A stretch of DNA of 64,000 bases from Acidocella sp. (GCA_027308685.1 DAIDEE010000067.1:1-64000); one strand, 5' to 3'. Counted from the stretch's first letter, positions 8,664 through 18,530 are shown. A program made the numbers and translations. The notes: generated by a model not told the origin, from the letters alone.

Positions 8664-9650
8664 ATGATTGATCCTTTTGGCCGCGCCGTAACGTACCTGC
8701 GCGTTTCCGTAACAGACCGCTGCGATTTTCGCTGTGTGTACTGCATGGCCGAGGACATGGTGTTTCTGCCCAAAAAAGACCTGCTCTCGCTCGAGGAGCT
8801 TAATCGTTTGTGCGGTGCTTTTATCCGTCACGGTGTGACCAAGCTGCGCCTCACCGGCGGCGAGCCGTTGGTGCGGCGCGATGTGATGTGGCTGATCCGT
8901 AAACTGGGTGAGCGCATTGGCAATGGGTTGGACGAGCTTACCATCACCACCAATGGCAGCCAGTTGGCGAAATACGCTGATGACCTGATGGCTGCCGGTG
9001 TGAAACGCATCAATGTCAGCATCGATACGCTGAATGCGGATAAATTTGCCGAGATCACCCGCTGGGGCAAATTGCCGGCGGTGCTGGAAGGCGTGATGGC
9101 CGCGAAGACGGCTGGCCTGAAAATTAAAATCAATGCGGTTGCGCTGAAAGGCGTGAACGAGGATGAATATGACAGCATGATTGAATGGTGCGGTGTGCAC
9201 GGGTTCGATTTATGCCTGATCGAAACCATGCCGTTGGGTGAAATTGATACCGACCGCACCGAGCAATATCTTCCACTTTCCTTGGTGCGCTCGCGCCTGC
9301 AACGGCGTTGGACGTTAAGCGACTCCAATTACGTAACCGGTGGCCCGGCGCGTTATATGCATGTTGCTGAAACCGGCCAGCGGATTGGTTTCATTACACC
9401 GCTCACCCATAATTTCTGCGAAGGTTGCAACCGTGTGCGCCTTACATGCACCGGTACTTTGTATATGTGCCTCGGCCAGGATGATGCTGCGGACTTACGC
9501 ACCCCGTTGCGTGCCACTGAGTCCGATGTAGCCCTTGATGCGGCGATTTTTGAAGCGATCGCGCGCAAGCCGAAGGGTCACGACTTCGTGATAGACCGGG
9601 CCAAAGCGCCTCCAGCGGTGGCACGGCATATGTCGGTTACGGGCGGTTAA
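8664..9650 (+). CDS. moaA: GTP 3',8-cyclase (molybdenum cofactor biosynthesis)
   Basis: MoaA is a radical SAM enzyme that begins molybdenum cofactor synthesis from GTP. The 328-residue protein has the first 4Fe-4S motif CDFRCVYC (Cys 20, 24, 27), the SAM-binding [14 protein letters not shown], and the second cluster region [20 protein letters not shown]. It ends in Gly-Gly, which is needed for activity in known MoaA. The start at 8664 gives [20 protein letters not shown], the usual beginning; the frame stays open upstream to 8598 but that part has no family match. No other moa/mob gene is in the window. Its last 14 bases overlap the tetR gene on the other strand. Confidence 0.95.
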   Translation: MIDPFGRAVTYLRVSVTDRCDFRCVYCMAEDMVFLPKKDLLSLEELNRLCGAFIRHGVTKLRLTGGEPLVRRDVMWLIRKLGERIGNGLDELTITTNGSQLAKYADDLMAAGVKRINVSIDTLNADKFAEITRWGKLPAVLEGVMAAKTAGLKIKINAVALKGVNEDEYDSMIEWCGVHGFDLCLIETMPLGEIDTDRTEQYLPLSLVRSRLQRRWTLSDSNYVTGGPARYMHVAETGQRIGFITPLTHNFCEGCNRVRLTCTGTLYMCLGQDDAADLRTPLRATESDVALDAAIFEAIARKPKGHDFVIDRAKAPPAVARHMSVTGG

Positions 9651-10314
9651 GCGCCTCGCAACCGCTTAAAAATATATCCACGGCGTTGCGAACCCGGTTT
9701 TCCAGCACAGCTCGGCTAGGCGTTGAGCGGAATCCGATCAAAGCGCCGAGCAAAAATTCGCCAATCGCCATGCCAAATAACATGCCGGACATCTCGCGCA
9801 CATTGCAGATGTTACAGCCGTAGCGCGCGGCAATGTCAGCGAGGCATATTTCCAGCTTGGAGCGGGCTTTCTGGACGCGCTTGAGGTGAAACACCCTGCC
9901 CAGGTCAGGGCTGTGCGTATATTCAGCCATAATCAGCCGCACAATGGCGATTTGTTCTTTTGAAAGCAGGAACCTCGCCAAGCATAATAAATTGGCGTTC
10001 AGAATATCGCGCACTGTCCAGCCGGGTTGCTCAGCAGGGAAATTCAATAATGATTGATGGTGGGCAAGCAGTGCTGCAAACAGCTCGGCTTTGGATTCGA
10101 CAAGTTGGTAAACGGTTTTTTTCGACATGCCGGCGGCTTTGGCCACATCACTCATGGTTGCAGTATGATAGCCCTTCAGCAGAAATATATCCTCGGCAGC
10201 ATCAAACAGCTTTAGCATCCGGGCCGAACTTAAGGGTTCCCCCCGCAGTGAGGGCTTCGCGGCAGCCTTACGGGGCGCGGTAGAAGCTGGTTTGACGTTT
10301 TCACCCCTGACCAT
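9637..10314 (-). CDS. TetR-family repressor, probably of the adjacent efflux operon
   Basis: A 225-residue regulator. After a basic N-terminal stretch the helix-turn-helix is clear: [20 protein letters not shown], then [20 protein letters not shown] (about residues 35–80). The C-terminal ligand-binding part resembles the AcrR/AefR C-terminal type ([20 protein letters not shown]), and two close Cys residues occur in GCNICNV. It is transcribed away from the RND operon with 102 bases between the start codons, and a strong palindrome lies in that gap. This arrangement suggests it represses the pump and itself. The effector is unknown. Confidence 0.9.
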   Translation of the reverse strand: MVRGENVKPASTAPRKAAAKPSLRGEPLSSARMLKLFDAAEDIFLLKGYHTATMSDVAKAAGMSKKTVYQLVESKAELFAALLAHHQSLLNFPAEQPGWTVRDILNANLLCLARFLLSKEQIAIVRLIMAEYTHSPDLGRVFHLKRVQKARSKLEICLADIAARYGCNICNVREMSGMLFGMAIGEFLLGALIGFRSTPSRAVLENRVRNAVDIFLSGCEALNRP

Positions 10315-10319
10315 AACCC

Positions 10320-10347
10320 TTTATAGGATGCACATGGAAACTTACAA
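10320..10347 (-). promoter_or_regulatory. Candidate tetR promoter
   Basis: On the minus strand TTGTAA (10342–10347) and TATAAA (10320–10325) are 16 bases apart. The -10 ends 5 bases before the ATG at 10314, so the transcript would have almost no leader. The -35 lies inside the 10336–10353 palindrome. Confidence 0.4.
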
Positions 10348-10353
10348 GTTTCC
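10336..10353. promoter_or_regulatory. 18-bp palindrome, candidate TetR operator
   Basis: GGAAACTTACAAGTTTCC has perfect 8-base arms around a 2-base centre. It is the only strong palindrome between tetR and the efflux operon and overlaps the -35 of the candidate tetR promoter, as expected for an autoregulatory TetR site that also controls the divergent operon. Confidence 0.6.
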
Positions 10354-10416
10354 TTTTTTGAAATTATTGAATTATTGTTCCTTGACGAAGACAAAATTCC
10401 CTCGTAGCTAGCGCTT

Positions 10417-11925
10417 ATGAAACCAACGGGTTTCCTTTTTTCGTCGGCTTTACTAGGCACTGTTCTGGCTCTGAATGCTTGTGCAGTAGGGCCTGACTAT
10501 CATGCGCCAGTCGCCCCGGCGGTTGCCTCCATCACACCATCGCCACTGCCGCCTGCCACAATACGGGCTGGAGGAACGGCGCAACATTTTGTATCGGGCG
10601 TTGATATTTCAGGTGAGTGGTGGAGCCTGTTCCACTCCGAGGAATTGAATGCGCTGATCAACGCGGCGCTGGTAAATAACCCTACCTTGCAAGCCTCACA
10701 GCAAACGCTGGTCGAGGCGCAGGAGAATGTTCGGGCCGCCTATGGCCAATTGATCCCGGCCTTCTCAGGTAGCTTCCAGAGTGAGCGGCAACAAGCCTCT
10801 TCCGCCTCCTCAGCGGCGTTTGGTGGCAGCGCTACGAAATCAATCGCGCCCTATACGCTGTATAATGCCTCGTTGAGCGTCTCCTACGGCCTTGATATCT
10901 GGGGCGGGGCGCGCCGCGACGTTGAAAGTTTGCAAGCGCAAGCAGACTACCAACGCTATGAATTGGAAGCAGCTTATCTTTCATTAACGGCCAATATTGT
11001 AACAGCATCGGTAAGTGAAGCCTCACTTCATGCGCAAATTGACGCGACCAACGCCATCATCGCCACCGAGCAAAAACAACTTGATATTCTCAACCGGCAA
11101 TATGCGCTGGGCGGCGTGCCCAAGGCCAACATCATCAGTGAGCAGGCCACGTTAGCGAGCACTCAGGCAACCTTGCCGCCGCTGCAATCGCAACTAGCTC
11201 AAACTCGTAATCAATTAGCAGATTATGTCGGTAAGTTTCCATCGGATTACCACGAGGCTGACTTTACGCTGGCTAGCTTGCATCTGCCTGATGATCTGCC
11301 TGCCAGCTTACCGTCGGCGCTGGTTGATCAACGTCCCGATATTCAGGCTGCAGCCCAGCAATTGCATGAGGCGTCTGCCAATGTTGGTGTCGCAACAGCG
11401 CAAATGCTGCCGCAAATTACAATTTCGGCCAGCATCGGTCACGATGCGTTGACAACCGCCAGCTTATTCACCCCGCAAACCCTGCTTTGGAGTTTGATAG
11501 CCGGTGTTACCCAGCCGATTTTTCAAGGCGGTGAGTTGGCAGCGAAACGTAAGGCATCGATTGCAGCTCTGCATGTTGCCGGTTCACAGTATCAGGCAAC
11601 AGTCCTGGCCGCTTTTCAGAATGTTGCAGATGCTTTGCAGGTGTTGCAGTTTGACGCCCAAACGTTGCAGGCGGCGCAGTTGGCGGAAGCTTCATCGGCC
11701 CAAAGTCTGGCAGTGTCTCAAAGTCAGTTCAAATATGGCAGTCAGCCGTTCACGGCAGTTCTCACTGCACAGGCTACATATCAAAACGCATTGATCGCTC
11801 GTGTGAAAGCACAGGCGGCGCGTCTGGCGGACACGGCGGCATTGTTTCAGGCATTGGGCGGCGGCTGGTGGCATCGAGATGATGTGAATGAAGCAGTTAA
11901 AACTTGTTGCGGGATCATTCCATGA
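10417..11925 (+). CDS. Outer membrane efflux lipoprotein (OprM/NodT family)
   Basis: The outer membrane channel of a tripartite efflux pump, 502 residues. The signal peptide ends in the lipobox LNAC, so Cys 22 should be lipidated; CAVGPDYHAP is the usual start of mature NodT-family channels. Two OEP repeats follow: SGEWWSLFHSEELNALINAA with an alpha-hairpin, then LPSALVDQRPDIQAAAQQL, and later QPIFQGGELAAKRKASIAAL. No clear Shine-Dalgarno is visible before the ATG. It is first in the operon; the adaptor gene begins 22 bases after its stop. The order channel–adaptor–pump is less usual than adaptor–pump–channel. Confidence 0.93.
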   Translation: MKPTGFLFSSALLGTVLALNACAVGPDYHAPVAPAVASITPSPLPPATIRAGGTAQHFVSGVDISGEWWSLFHSEELNALINAALVNNPTLQASQQTLVEAQENVRAAYGQLIPAFSGSFQSERQQASSASSAAFGGSATKSIAPYTLYNASLSVSYGLDIWGGARRDVESLQAQADYQRYELEAAYLSLTANIVTASVSEASLHAQIDATNAIIATEQKQLDILNRQYALGGVPKANIISEQATLASTQATLPPLQSQLAQTRNQLADYVGKFPSDYHEADFTLASLHLPDDLPASLPSALVDQRPDIQAAAQQLHEASANVGVATAQMLPQITISASIGHDALTTASLFTPQTLLWSLIAGVTQPIFQGGELAAKRKASIAALHVAGSQYQATVLAAFQNVADALQVLQFDAQTLQAAQLAEASSAQSLAVSQSQFKYGSQPFTAVLTAQATYQNALIARVKAQAARLADTAALFQALGGGWWHRDDVNEAVKTCCGIIP

Positions 11926-11947
11926 TGAATTTAATAAAGGCGTTGCC

Positions 11948-13075
11948 ATGATCAAGCGTCTTATTATCATGCTGCTGGCAGTGGTGCTGGTTTTTGGCCT
12001 CATCTTCGGGTACGGTACATTTCGTGGCATCATGATTGGCAAGTTCCTTGCCACACTTTCAAACCCACCACAGACGGTTTCAACAGTTACCGCCACCGAG
12101 TCCGCCTGGCAGTCTTCTATCAATTCGGTTGGCAGCGTGGTCGCGATCAACGGGGCTAATATTTCCTCGGAAGTTGCCGGTATCGTCAATACTATCAATT
12201 TTAAATCTGGCGAAAATGTTGCAGCCGGCGCCTTGCTAGCGACCTTAAGGCTTAATAACGACAGCGCCATACTCACTCAGTTGCAGGCTACTGCGAAGCT
12301 CAATGCGATTACGTATCAGCGTGACTTAAAGCAGTTGCAGGCAGATGCTGTGAGCCAGGCGCAGGTGGATACTGACAAAGCCACGCTCGATGCAGCCGAG
12401 GCGCAAGTGCATGCGCAACAGGCTCTCATCGATGAAAAGCAAATCAAGGCACCGTTTGCTGGAACCCTTGGCATCAGACAGGTGAATATTGGGCAGTATC
12501 TTGGTGCAGGCACCCAAATTGTTACATTGCAGCAGCTAAATCCGCTATTTGTGGATTTTTATGTACCCCAGCAGGCGTTGGCGCAAGTGAGTGTCGGGCA
12601 GGCGGTAACAGTCAAGGTGGATACCTTCGCTGATCAGACTTTTGCCGGCAAAGTTTCATCAATCAATTCAGCGGTCGATACCACGACCCGCACAGTGCAA
12701 GTGCGAGCAACAATCGATAACGATAAATTGTTGCTGCGACCTGGCATGTTTGCCACCGTAACGATCGACGTCGGGGCTCCCTCTAACCTGATCACGCTGC
12801 CGCAAACCGTGATCGCCTATAATCCGTATGGCGATACAGTTTACACGGTCAGTCATGGTAAGGATGCCAGTGGCAAGGATAAATTGTTTGCCCATCAGGT
12901 GTTCGTGCAGGTAGGCAACACACGTGGCGACCAGATTGCCATTATCAAAGGTATAAAGGCCGGCGATGTTGTGGTCACGGCAGGGCAGTTGAAGCTCCAC
13001 AATGGGGCCATCGTGAACATCAATAATGATATCGCGGTGAGCAACAGCCCTCATCCAAATCCGCCAAACGAATAG
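11948..13075 (+). CDS. RND efflux periplasmic adaptor (membrane fusion protein)
   Basis: Links the inner membrane pump to the outer membrane channel. The start at 11948 gives MIKRLIIMLLAVVLVFGLIF, a membrane anchor; the frame is open upstream to 11888 but that would run into the preceding gene. The lipoyl-like halves are seen in ISSEVAGIVNTINFKSGENV and IKAPFAGTLGIRQVNIGQYL. Between them is a short coiled coil (TYQRDLKQLQADAVSQAQVD). The beta-barrel part has VKVDTFADQTFAGKVSSINS and RPGMFATVTIDVG. It belongs to the MexH/AcrA-like adaptors. The pump gene begins 11 bases after its stop. Confidence 0.94.
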   Translation: MIKRLIIMLLAVVLVFGLIFGYGTFRGIMIGKFLATLSNPPQTVSTVTATESAWQSSINSVGSVVAINGANISSEVAGIVNTINFKSGENVAAGALLATLRLNNDSAILTQLQATAKLNAITYQRDLKQLQADAVSQAQVDTDKATLDAAEAQVHAQQALIDEKQIKAPFAGTLGIRQVNIGQYLGAGTQIVTLQQLNPLFVDFYVPQQALAQVSVGQAVTVKVDTFADQTFAGKVSSINSAVDTTTRTVQVRATIDNDKLLLRPGMFATVTIDVGAPSNLITLPQTVIAYNPYGDTVYTVSHGKDASGKDKLFAHQVFVQVGNTRGDQIAIIKGIKAGDVVVTAGQLKLHNGAIVNINNDIAVSNSPHPNPPNE

Positions 13076-13086
13076 AGCCTGGTCCG

Positions 13087-16000
13087 ATGAAATTTTTCAC
13101 CGACCTCTTTATCAGGCGTCCCGTGCTTGCCGTTGTGGTGAGCACTCTGATCCTTGTGCTTGGTCTGAAGGCGGTTGGCTCTTTGCCGGTGCTGGAATAC
13201 CCGCAAACTGAAAATGCCACGATTACGATTACCACTACCTATCCGGGCGCATCGCCCGATGTGATCGCGGGGTTCATCACCACGCCGCTGGAAAATGCGG
13301 TTTCGCAAGTTAACGGTATCGATGACATCACTTCCAGCAGCTTAACCAGCCAGAGCGTCATCACCATCAATCTGGTGCTGAACCACAACGCGGATTCCGC
13401 CCTCACGGAAATTAGCTCGAAGGTCAATTCGGTTCTAAACCAGTTGCCCACGGGCACCCAACAACCGGTGCTGGTGCTTACCGTGGGGCAGACGATTGAT
13501 GCGATGTATATCGCGTTCCGTAGTTCGGTGTTGCAGCCAAACCAAATCACCGATTACGTGACCAGGGTGGTGCAGCCGCAATTGCAGGCGGTCAATGGTG
13601 TGCAAACCGCTGAGATCCTCGGCCCCCAGAATTTTGCCATGCGGGTCTGGCTCGACCCTACCAAACTTGCTGCCTACGGCTTGACAGCTTCTGACGTGAA
13701 TGCGGCGCTAGCAAATAACGACTTCATCGCGGCCCTAGGCAACACCAAAGGCCAGATGACACAAATCTCGCTGACAGCTTCTACTGGGCTGCACAGCGTA
13801 GCGGAGTTTGAGAATCTAATCGTTAAGCAAGCCAATGGCGCCATTATCCGCTTGAAGGATGTAGCGAGAGTTGAATTGGGTGCTGATGATTACGATCAAC
13901 ACGTAACGTTTGATAATAAAAGTGGTGTGTTCATCGGAATCCAGGTGGCCCCAACGGCAAGTTTATTAAACGTTATTGCCGGCGTCAAAAAAGTGTTGCC
14001 CACAATTCAGGCACAGCTCCCCACCGGCCTCGAGGCTTCAGTTCCCTACGATTCCACGGAGTTTGTAAACGGCTCGATCCATGACGTGATCATGGCATTG
14101 ATCGAGGCGCTCGGGATCGTGACGTTGGTGGTATTCGCGTTTCTGGGTTCGCCGCGTTCTGTTATCATTCCCGTCATAGCCATCCCACTTTCGTTGATCG
14201 GGGCGTTCGCGATGATGGCCGCGCTCGGCTTCACCATCAATTTGCTGACACTGCTGGCGCTGGTGCTGGCAATTGGGCTGGTGGTTGATGACGCCATCAT
14301 TGTCGTGGAAAACGTCAACCGTCATTTGGATAACGGCGAAACACCATTCAATGCCGCGATCGAAGCCGCACGCGAGCTTGGTGGCCCGATCATCGCGATG
14401 ACCGTAGTGTTGATCGCAGTATATGTGCCGATCGGCTTTCAATCAGGCTTAACCGGCGCATTATTCACTGAATTCGCCTTTACGTTGGCGGGTTCTGTAA
14501 CGATTTCGGCCATCATCGCCCTGACTCTGACCCCGATGATGAGCTCAAAAATTCTGAAGCCGATCAATCGTGATCATCCATCGTGGGACAGCAAAATCGT
14601 CAGCTTTATCGACCGCCAGTTCGGTAAGGTGCAGAGGTTTTACAACAGGCTGTTGCGCGGCAGTGTAAATAACGTTCCACTGGTGATGATATTTGCAGTT
14701 GCTATTTTCATCAGTATTTACTTCCTCGCCAAAGGGGCGACCGCCGAGTTGGCCCCGCAGGAAGACCAGGGGATTGTGATCATGTTCGCAACCTCCGCTC
14801 CGAACGCCACCATTCCCCAAAAAACCATGTGGGATGAGCGTTTGAATGCCATGATGCTTGCCCATTCTGAAGCCGCGGGAACGTTCCAGATCGATGTTCC
14901 GGGCCAGGATATTCTGGGCGTAGTGATGAAGCCTTGGGATCAACGCACCACCAGTTCAACGCAGTTCCAGAATGCTTTACAAGCCGAAGCGAACGCTAAA
15001 ATTGCCGGCCAACAGGTGGTGGCGTTCCAACCACCTTCGCTACCTGGTTCCAACGGTTTGCCAATCGGATTTGTGTTGAAAACCACCTCGGATTTCTCAC
15101 AACTTTACCCGGTCTCGCAAAAATTTCTGGCGGCTGCCTTAAAGACTGGCAAGTTCATGTTCCTGCAAAGCGATTTGAAGCTGGATCAGCCGCAGGCCAC
15201 GGTGACAATCGACCGTGCGAAAGTCTCTGAACTCGGGCTGACAATGAGCAGCGTCGGTGCTGCGCTCTCAGAAGCTCTCGGTGGCGGCTATGTGAATTAC
15301 TTCAGTCTCGATGGTCGTTCGTACAAGGTTATCCCGCAGGTCCAACGCAAGTTTCGCCTCAATGTCGCTGATTTGAATGATTACCCGATCACCTCGGTCA
15401 ACGGGGTCAACGTGCCGCTGTCCTCGGTTGCCACCATCACAACCTCGGTGATTCCGGAATCGATCAATCATTTCCAGCAACAAAACTCTGCTACCATCCA
15501 AGGCGTTGCGGCTCCGGGCGTTTCCGAACAGGAAGCGCTGGCCACATTGCAGCAAGTGGCAGCCCAGGTTTTACCTACCGGCTATAGCGAGGATTACGCC
15601 GGGCCGTTGCGGCAATATGTACAGGAAAATGCCAGCTTTATTGTCACCTTTGGTTTTGCGGTGATCATTATTTTCCTGGCGCTTGCCGCATTGTTCAATT
15701 CGTTCCGTGACCCACTGATCATCCTGGTGTCGGTGCCAATGTCGATTGCTGGGGCTTTGGTGTTCATCTATCTCGGCTTTGGCGGCGTATCATTGAACAT
15801 CTATACCGAGGTTGGGCTGGTGACGCTTATGGGCCTGGTCAGCAAACACGGCATCCTCATGGTTGAGGTGGCGAACGAGGCCCGCTACGCCGGCATGTCG
15901 AAACGCGCTGCCATCGAACACGCGGCCAACATCCGGCTCCGGCCAATTTTAATGACGACGGCGGCGATGGTGCTGGGCGTGTTGCCCTTGGTGCTGGCCA

Positions 16001-16155
16001 GTGGGGCAGGGGCGGCGGCGCGGGTAAATATGGGCGTGGTGATCGCTGGTGGCCTCTCGATTGGCACGATGTTCACGCTGTTTGTGGTCCCGGCGGTGTA
16101 TATGGTCCTCTCGGGTCCCAAAACCCCAATCGCCACGGCTAACTCAACCATCTAG
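13087..16155 (+). CDS. RND efflux pump, inner membrane transporter (HAE1 family)
   Basis: A 1022-residue proton-driven exporter. It opens with FFTDLFIRRPVLAVVVSTLI (first membrane helix). The N-terminal porter loop has TTYPGASPDVIAGFITTPLE. The proton relay in helix 4 carries the paired Asp of IGLVVDDAIIVVENVNRHL, which marks it as a hydrophobe/multidrug type rather than a heavy-metal pump. The second half repeats the fold, with GLVTLMGLVSKHGILMVEVA and LRPILMTTAAMVLGVLPLV. Length matches MexF/MexI-like pumps. Substrates are unknown. It completes the operon; 46 bases separate its stop from radC. Confidence 0.95.
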   Translation: MKFFTDLFIRRPVLAVVVSTLILVLGLKAVGSLPVLEYPQTENATITITTTYPGASPDVIAGFITTPLENAVSQVNGIDDITSSSLTSQSVITINLVLNHNADSALTEISSKVNSVLNQLPTGTQQPVLVLTVGQTIDAMYIAFRSSVLQPNQITDYVTRVVQPQLQAVNGVQTAEILGPQNFAMRVWLDPTKLAAYGLTASDVNAALANNDFIAALGNTKGQMTQISLTASTGLHSVAEFENLIVKQANGAIIRLKDVARVELGADDYDQHVTFDNKSGVFIGIQVAPTASLLNVIAGVKKVLPTIQAQLPTGLEASVPYDSTEFVNGSIHDVIMALIEALGIVTLVVFAFLGSPRSVIIPVIAIPLSLIGAFAMMAALGFTINLLTLLALVLAIGLVVDDAIIVVENVNRHLDNGETPFNAAIEAARELGGPIIAMTVVLIAVYVPIGFQSGLTGALFTEFAFTLAGSVTISAIIALTLTPMMSSKILKPINRDHPSWDSKIVSFIDRQFGKVQRFYNRLLRGSVNNVPLVMIFAVAIFISIYFLAKGATAELAPQEDQGIVIMFATSAPNATIPQKTMWDERLNAMMLAHSEAAGTFQIDVPGQDILGVVMKPWDQRTTSSTQFQNALQAEANAKIAGQQVVAFQPPSLPGSNGLPIGFVLKTTSDFSQLYPVSQKFLAAALKTGKFMFLQSDLKLDQPQATVTIDRAKVSELGLTMSSVGAALSEALGGGYVNYFSLDGRSYKVIPQVQRKFRLNVADLNDYPITSVNGVNVPLSSVATITTSVIPESINHFQQQNSATIQGVAAPGVSEQEALATLQQVAAQVLPTGYSEDYAGPLRQYVQENASFIVTFGFAVIIIFLALAALFNSFRDPLIILVSVPMSIAGALVFIYLGFGGVSLNIYTEVGLVTLMGLVSKHGILMVEVANEARYAGMSKRAAIEHAANIRLRPILMTTAAMVLGVLPLVLASGAGAAARVNMGVVIAGGLSIGTMFTLFVVPAVYMVLSGPKTPIATANSTI

Positions 16156-16201
16156 CCCCCTTCTCAAACCCCCCTGTTTTATGGCACGTTAAGATTGTGT
16201 C

Positions 16202-16954
16202 ATGAAAAAAATTACAACCAATGGTTTCTCAGATGCGACGATGTTCAGCACATTATCGCCCGAAATCCGCCCCATCCTCCCAGCCGCTAGCCTTGCGGGG
16301 CACCGTGAGCGGCTGCGCTCCCGGCTGATCAGCGCCGGGCCGGACTCCCTGGCTGACCACGAGATGATCGAGATGGTGTTGTTTTTGGCCATTCCTCGGC
16401 GCGACACCAAGCAACTGGCGCGCTTCCTGATTGCCCGGTTCGGCAGTTTCGCGGCGGTTATTTCCGCCAGTGTGCCAGATTTGCTGGCGATGGAAGGGCT
16501 GGGGGAGGCGGGCGTCGCCGCGTTGAAAATCGTGCAGGCAGGCTCACAGCGCCTGGCCCGCGCCGAGGTTCTGTACCGGCCGGTGTTGAGCAATTGGGAA
16601 CGGCTGATGGAATATCTGCAGGCGGTGCTGGCCCGCGAAAAAATCGAGCAGTTCCGGATTTTATTTCTCGACAACCGCAACCGCCTGCTGGCCGATGAAC
16701 CGCAGGCCAAAGGTACTGTGAACCACACGCCGGTTTATCCGCGCGAGGTGGTAAAGCGGGCGCTGGAATTGCATGCCACCGCCATTATCCTGGTGCATAA
16801 CCACCCGAGCGGTGACCCTTCGCCCAGCACCGACGACATCGACATGACCAAGGAGATCAAGAAAGCTGCCGCCACGCTCAGCATCGTGCTGCACGACCAT
16901 GTGATCGTAGGCAACGGCCAGTGGCTGAGCTTCCGAAAAACCGGGCTGTTATGA
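16202..16954 (+). CDS. radC: RadC-family JAB/MPN domain protein
   Basis: A 250-residue protein of the RadC family. An N-terminal helix-hairpin-helix region is suggested by LLAMEGLGEAGVAALKI (about 94–110). The C-terminal JAB/MPN metalloprotease-like domain has the metal-site motif HNHPSGDPSPS with a downstream Asp (199–212). The old DNA repair assignment of RadC is not well supported, and its substrate is not known. It follows the efflux operon with a short gap without a clear terminator. Its end overlaps the end of the methyltransferase gene on the other strand by 6 bases. Confidence 0.92.
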   Translation: MKKITTNGFSDATMFSTLSPEIRPILPAASLAGHRERLRSRLISAGPDSLADHEMIEMVLFLAIPRRDTKQLARFLIARFGSFAAVISASVPDLLAMEGLGEAGVAALKIVQAGSQRLARAEVLYRPVLSNWERLMEYLQAVLAREKIEQFRILFLDNRNRLLADEPQAKGTVNHTPVYPREVVKRALELHATAIILVHNHPSGDPSPSTDDIDMTKEIKKAAATLSIVLHDHVIVGNGQWLSFRKTGLL

Positions 16955-17728
16955 CGCCCAGCCGGTCATGATCGCCATTCGCAGGGTGGCCATGTACCGG
17001 CCCTGGCGCCTGGGAAGTTGTTCGAGTGCGGTTGGAAACATCGCTCGGGGCGGAATTTTACGGGAACGCGCCTGCACCGCGTTGGTCTCGCCGGCTTGGC
17101 GCAGCTCGTGCAGCAAGGCCAACGGGCTGGCGTACAAAAATTCAATTTCCTCAACATCAGCCACCGGCAAAGCAAAGCCGGCCCGTTGCAGCAATCCGGC
17201 GCAGTCGCGTAAGTCAGGAAACGGCGAGACGCGTGGGTTGACCGCGCCGGTGAGATCATGCTCGGCCTCCAGCAGCGCGGTGCGCAAATCCTGCAATGTG
17301 CCCAACGTCGGCATACTGGCTAAAAACAACCCATTGGGGCGCAGCGCCCGGCGTAGCTGGATGAGCGTGCCGGGCAGGTCATTTATCCAATGCAGGCTCA
17401 AATGCGCGACGATCAAATCGAATGTCTTGTCGCCAAATGGCAACGCCTCACCATCGACCGCTAAAGCCATGCCACCCGCCCGCGCTGCCATGGCGCCCGA
17501 TAGATCGGCGGAGACCACAGCCATGCCGCGTGCGGCCAATGAAGGCGCCACGCTGCCGCGGCCACCAAAATCCAGCGCCGTTTTAAAAGTGGTTTTGGTA
17601 TCATCCAGCCGGTCCAGCAATCGCGCCGCCAGGTCATCAAGCACCGGCGCCAATGTGGCTACGGTGCCCGCCGCCCGTGCCCGGTGCTGCCGGACCGCCC
17701 GCGTATCGAAAATTTCAGCACCACTCAC
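16949..17728 (-). CDS. SAM-dependent methyltransferase-fold protein (BioC/NDUFAF5-like)
   Basis: A 259-residue class I methyltransferase-fold protein. The SAM-binding glycine motif is modified to ALDFGGRGSVAPSLAARG, followed by VVSADLSGAM, and the post-motif FDLIVAHLSLHWINDLPGTL is typical of the BioC/NDUFAF5 group. In alphaproteobacteria this gene is the likely relative of the complex I assembly factor NDUFAF5 (family knowledge). I chose the GTG at 17728 (VSGAEIFDTRAVRQHRARAA), the usual start of the family. The open frame continues upstream to 17836 but there overlaps comF. The two divergent start codons are only 3 bases apart. Confidence 0.85.
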   Translation of the reverse strand: MSGAEIFDTRAVRQHRARAAGTVATLAPVLDDLAARLLDRLDDTKTTFKTALDFGGRGSVAPSLAARGMAVVSADLSGAMAARAGGMALAVDGEALPFGDKTFDLIVAHLSLHWINDLPGTLIQLRRALRPNGLFLASMPTLGTLQDLRTALLEAEHDLTGAVNPRVSPFPDLRDCAGLLQRAGFALPVADVEEIEFLYASPLALLHELRQAGETNAVQARSRKIPPRAMFPTALEQLPRRQGRYMATLRMAIMTGWAS

Positions 17729-17731
17729 AAC

Positions 17732-18478
17732 ATGACCCTTATCGCGTTCATCAAACCCATTGGCCGGGCGATCCTCGATACCCTGCTGCCGCCCAATTGT
17801 CTCGCCTGCGACGCGCCGGTGGAAACCGATGGGCAATTTTGCCTGCCATGCTTTCGCAAAACCAACTTCATCTCGGCTCCTTTATGCTATTGCTGCGGCG
17901 TGCCGCTACCGTTTGGGGAGGCAGCCGGGCAGGGTGGTCTTTGTGGCGTGTGTGAGGCGGTACCACCGGCTTTCACCCAGGCCCGTGCCGCGTTGCGTTA
18001 CGACGATGCGACCAAACATCTCATCCTGCCTTTCAAATACGCCGACCGCACCGAAACCGCCCGCGGGCTGGCCATCCTGATGGCAAAGGCCGGTGCCGCG
18101 CTGCTGGCTCGTGCCGATGTGCTTATCCCAGTGCCGCTACATATCTCACGCCTGCGGCAGCGTCGCTATAATCAGGCGGCGTTGTTGGCAGAACAACTCG
18201 GACGGCTGATCAAAAAGCCGGTGCAGCCGGATGCTTTGATTCGTAACCGCATCACCGTACCGCTTGGCCCGTTGGGGTTCGACGCACGGCGGAGCGAAAT
18301 GCAGGACGCCATTTCGGTGCGGGCGAAAAATATTGGCGGCAAGACGATACTATTGATCGACGATATCTTAACCTCCGGTGCCACCGCCAACGCCTGCGCT
18401 CGGGCCTTGCTGGGGGCGGGCGCTCCGCGGGTGGATGTGCTCACCGCCGCGCGCGTGCCTGATCCGCGTCTCACGTAA
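17732..18478 (+). CDS. ComF-family phosphoribosyltransferase-like protein
   Basis: A 248-residue ComF/GntX homologue. The N-terminal zinc-binding part has CLACDAPVETDGQFCLPC and CYCCGVPLPF with a further CGVC (residues about 19–73). The phosphoribosyltransferase motif is ILLIDDILTSGATANACARA near the end. In naturally competent bacteria ComF takes part in DNA uptake; here the role is unknown, though dprA elsewhere in the window is another competence-linked gene. The ATG at 17732 is preceded by ACAACATG with no good Shine-Dalgarno. The spacing after it to grxC is 52 bases. Confidence 0.92.
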   Translation: MTLIAFIKPIGRAILDTLLPPNCLACDAPVETDGQFCLPCFRKTNFISAPLCYCCGVPLPFGEAAGQGGLCGVCEAVPPAFTQARAALRYDDATKHLILPFKYADRTETARGLAILMAKAGAALLARADVLIPVPLHISRLRQRRYNQAALLAEQLGRLIKKPVQPDALIRNRITVPLGPLGFDARRSEMQDAISVRAKNIGGKTILLIDDILTSGATANACARALLGAGAPRVDVLTAARVPDPRLT

Positions 18479-18530
18479 CGCCCTCTTGCATCCGGCGCGG
18501 TTCCGGCTAGATGACGTAACGGAGACATTT

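Noticed and set aside
10395-10416. Possible promoter TTGACG with TAGCTA before the efflux operon
   Set aside because: The -35 is good but the -10 matches only 2 of 6 bases, so it was not listed.
16190-16201. TAAGAT six bases before radC as another leaderless promoter
   Set aside because: No -35-like sequence at the right distance, so the support is too weak.
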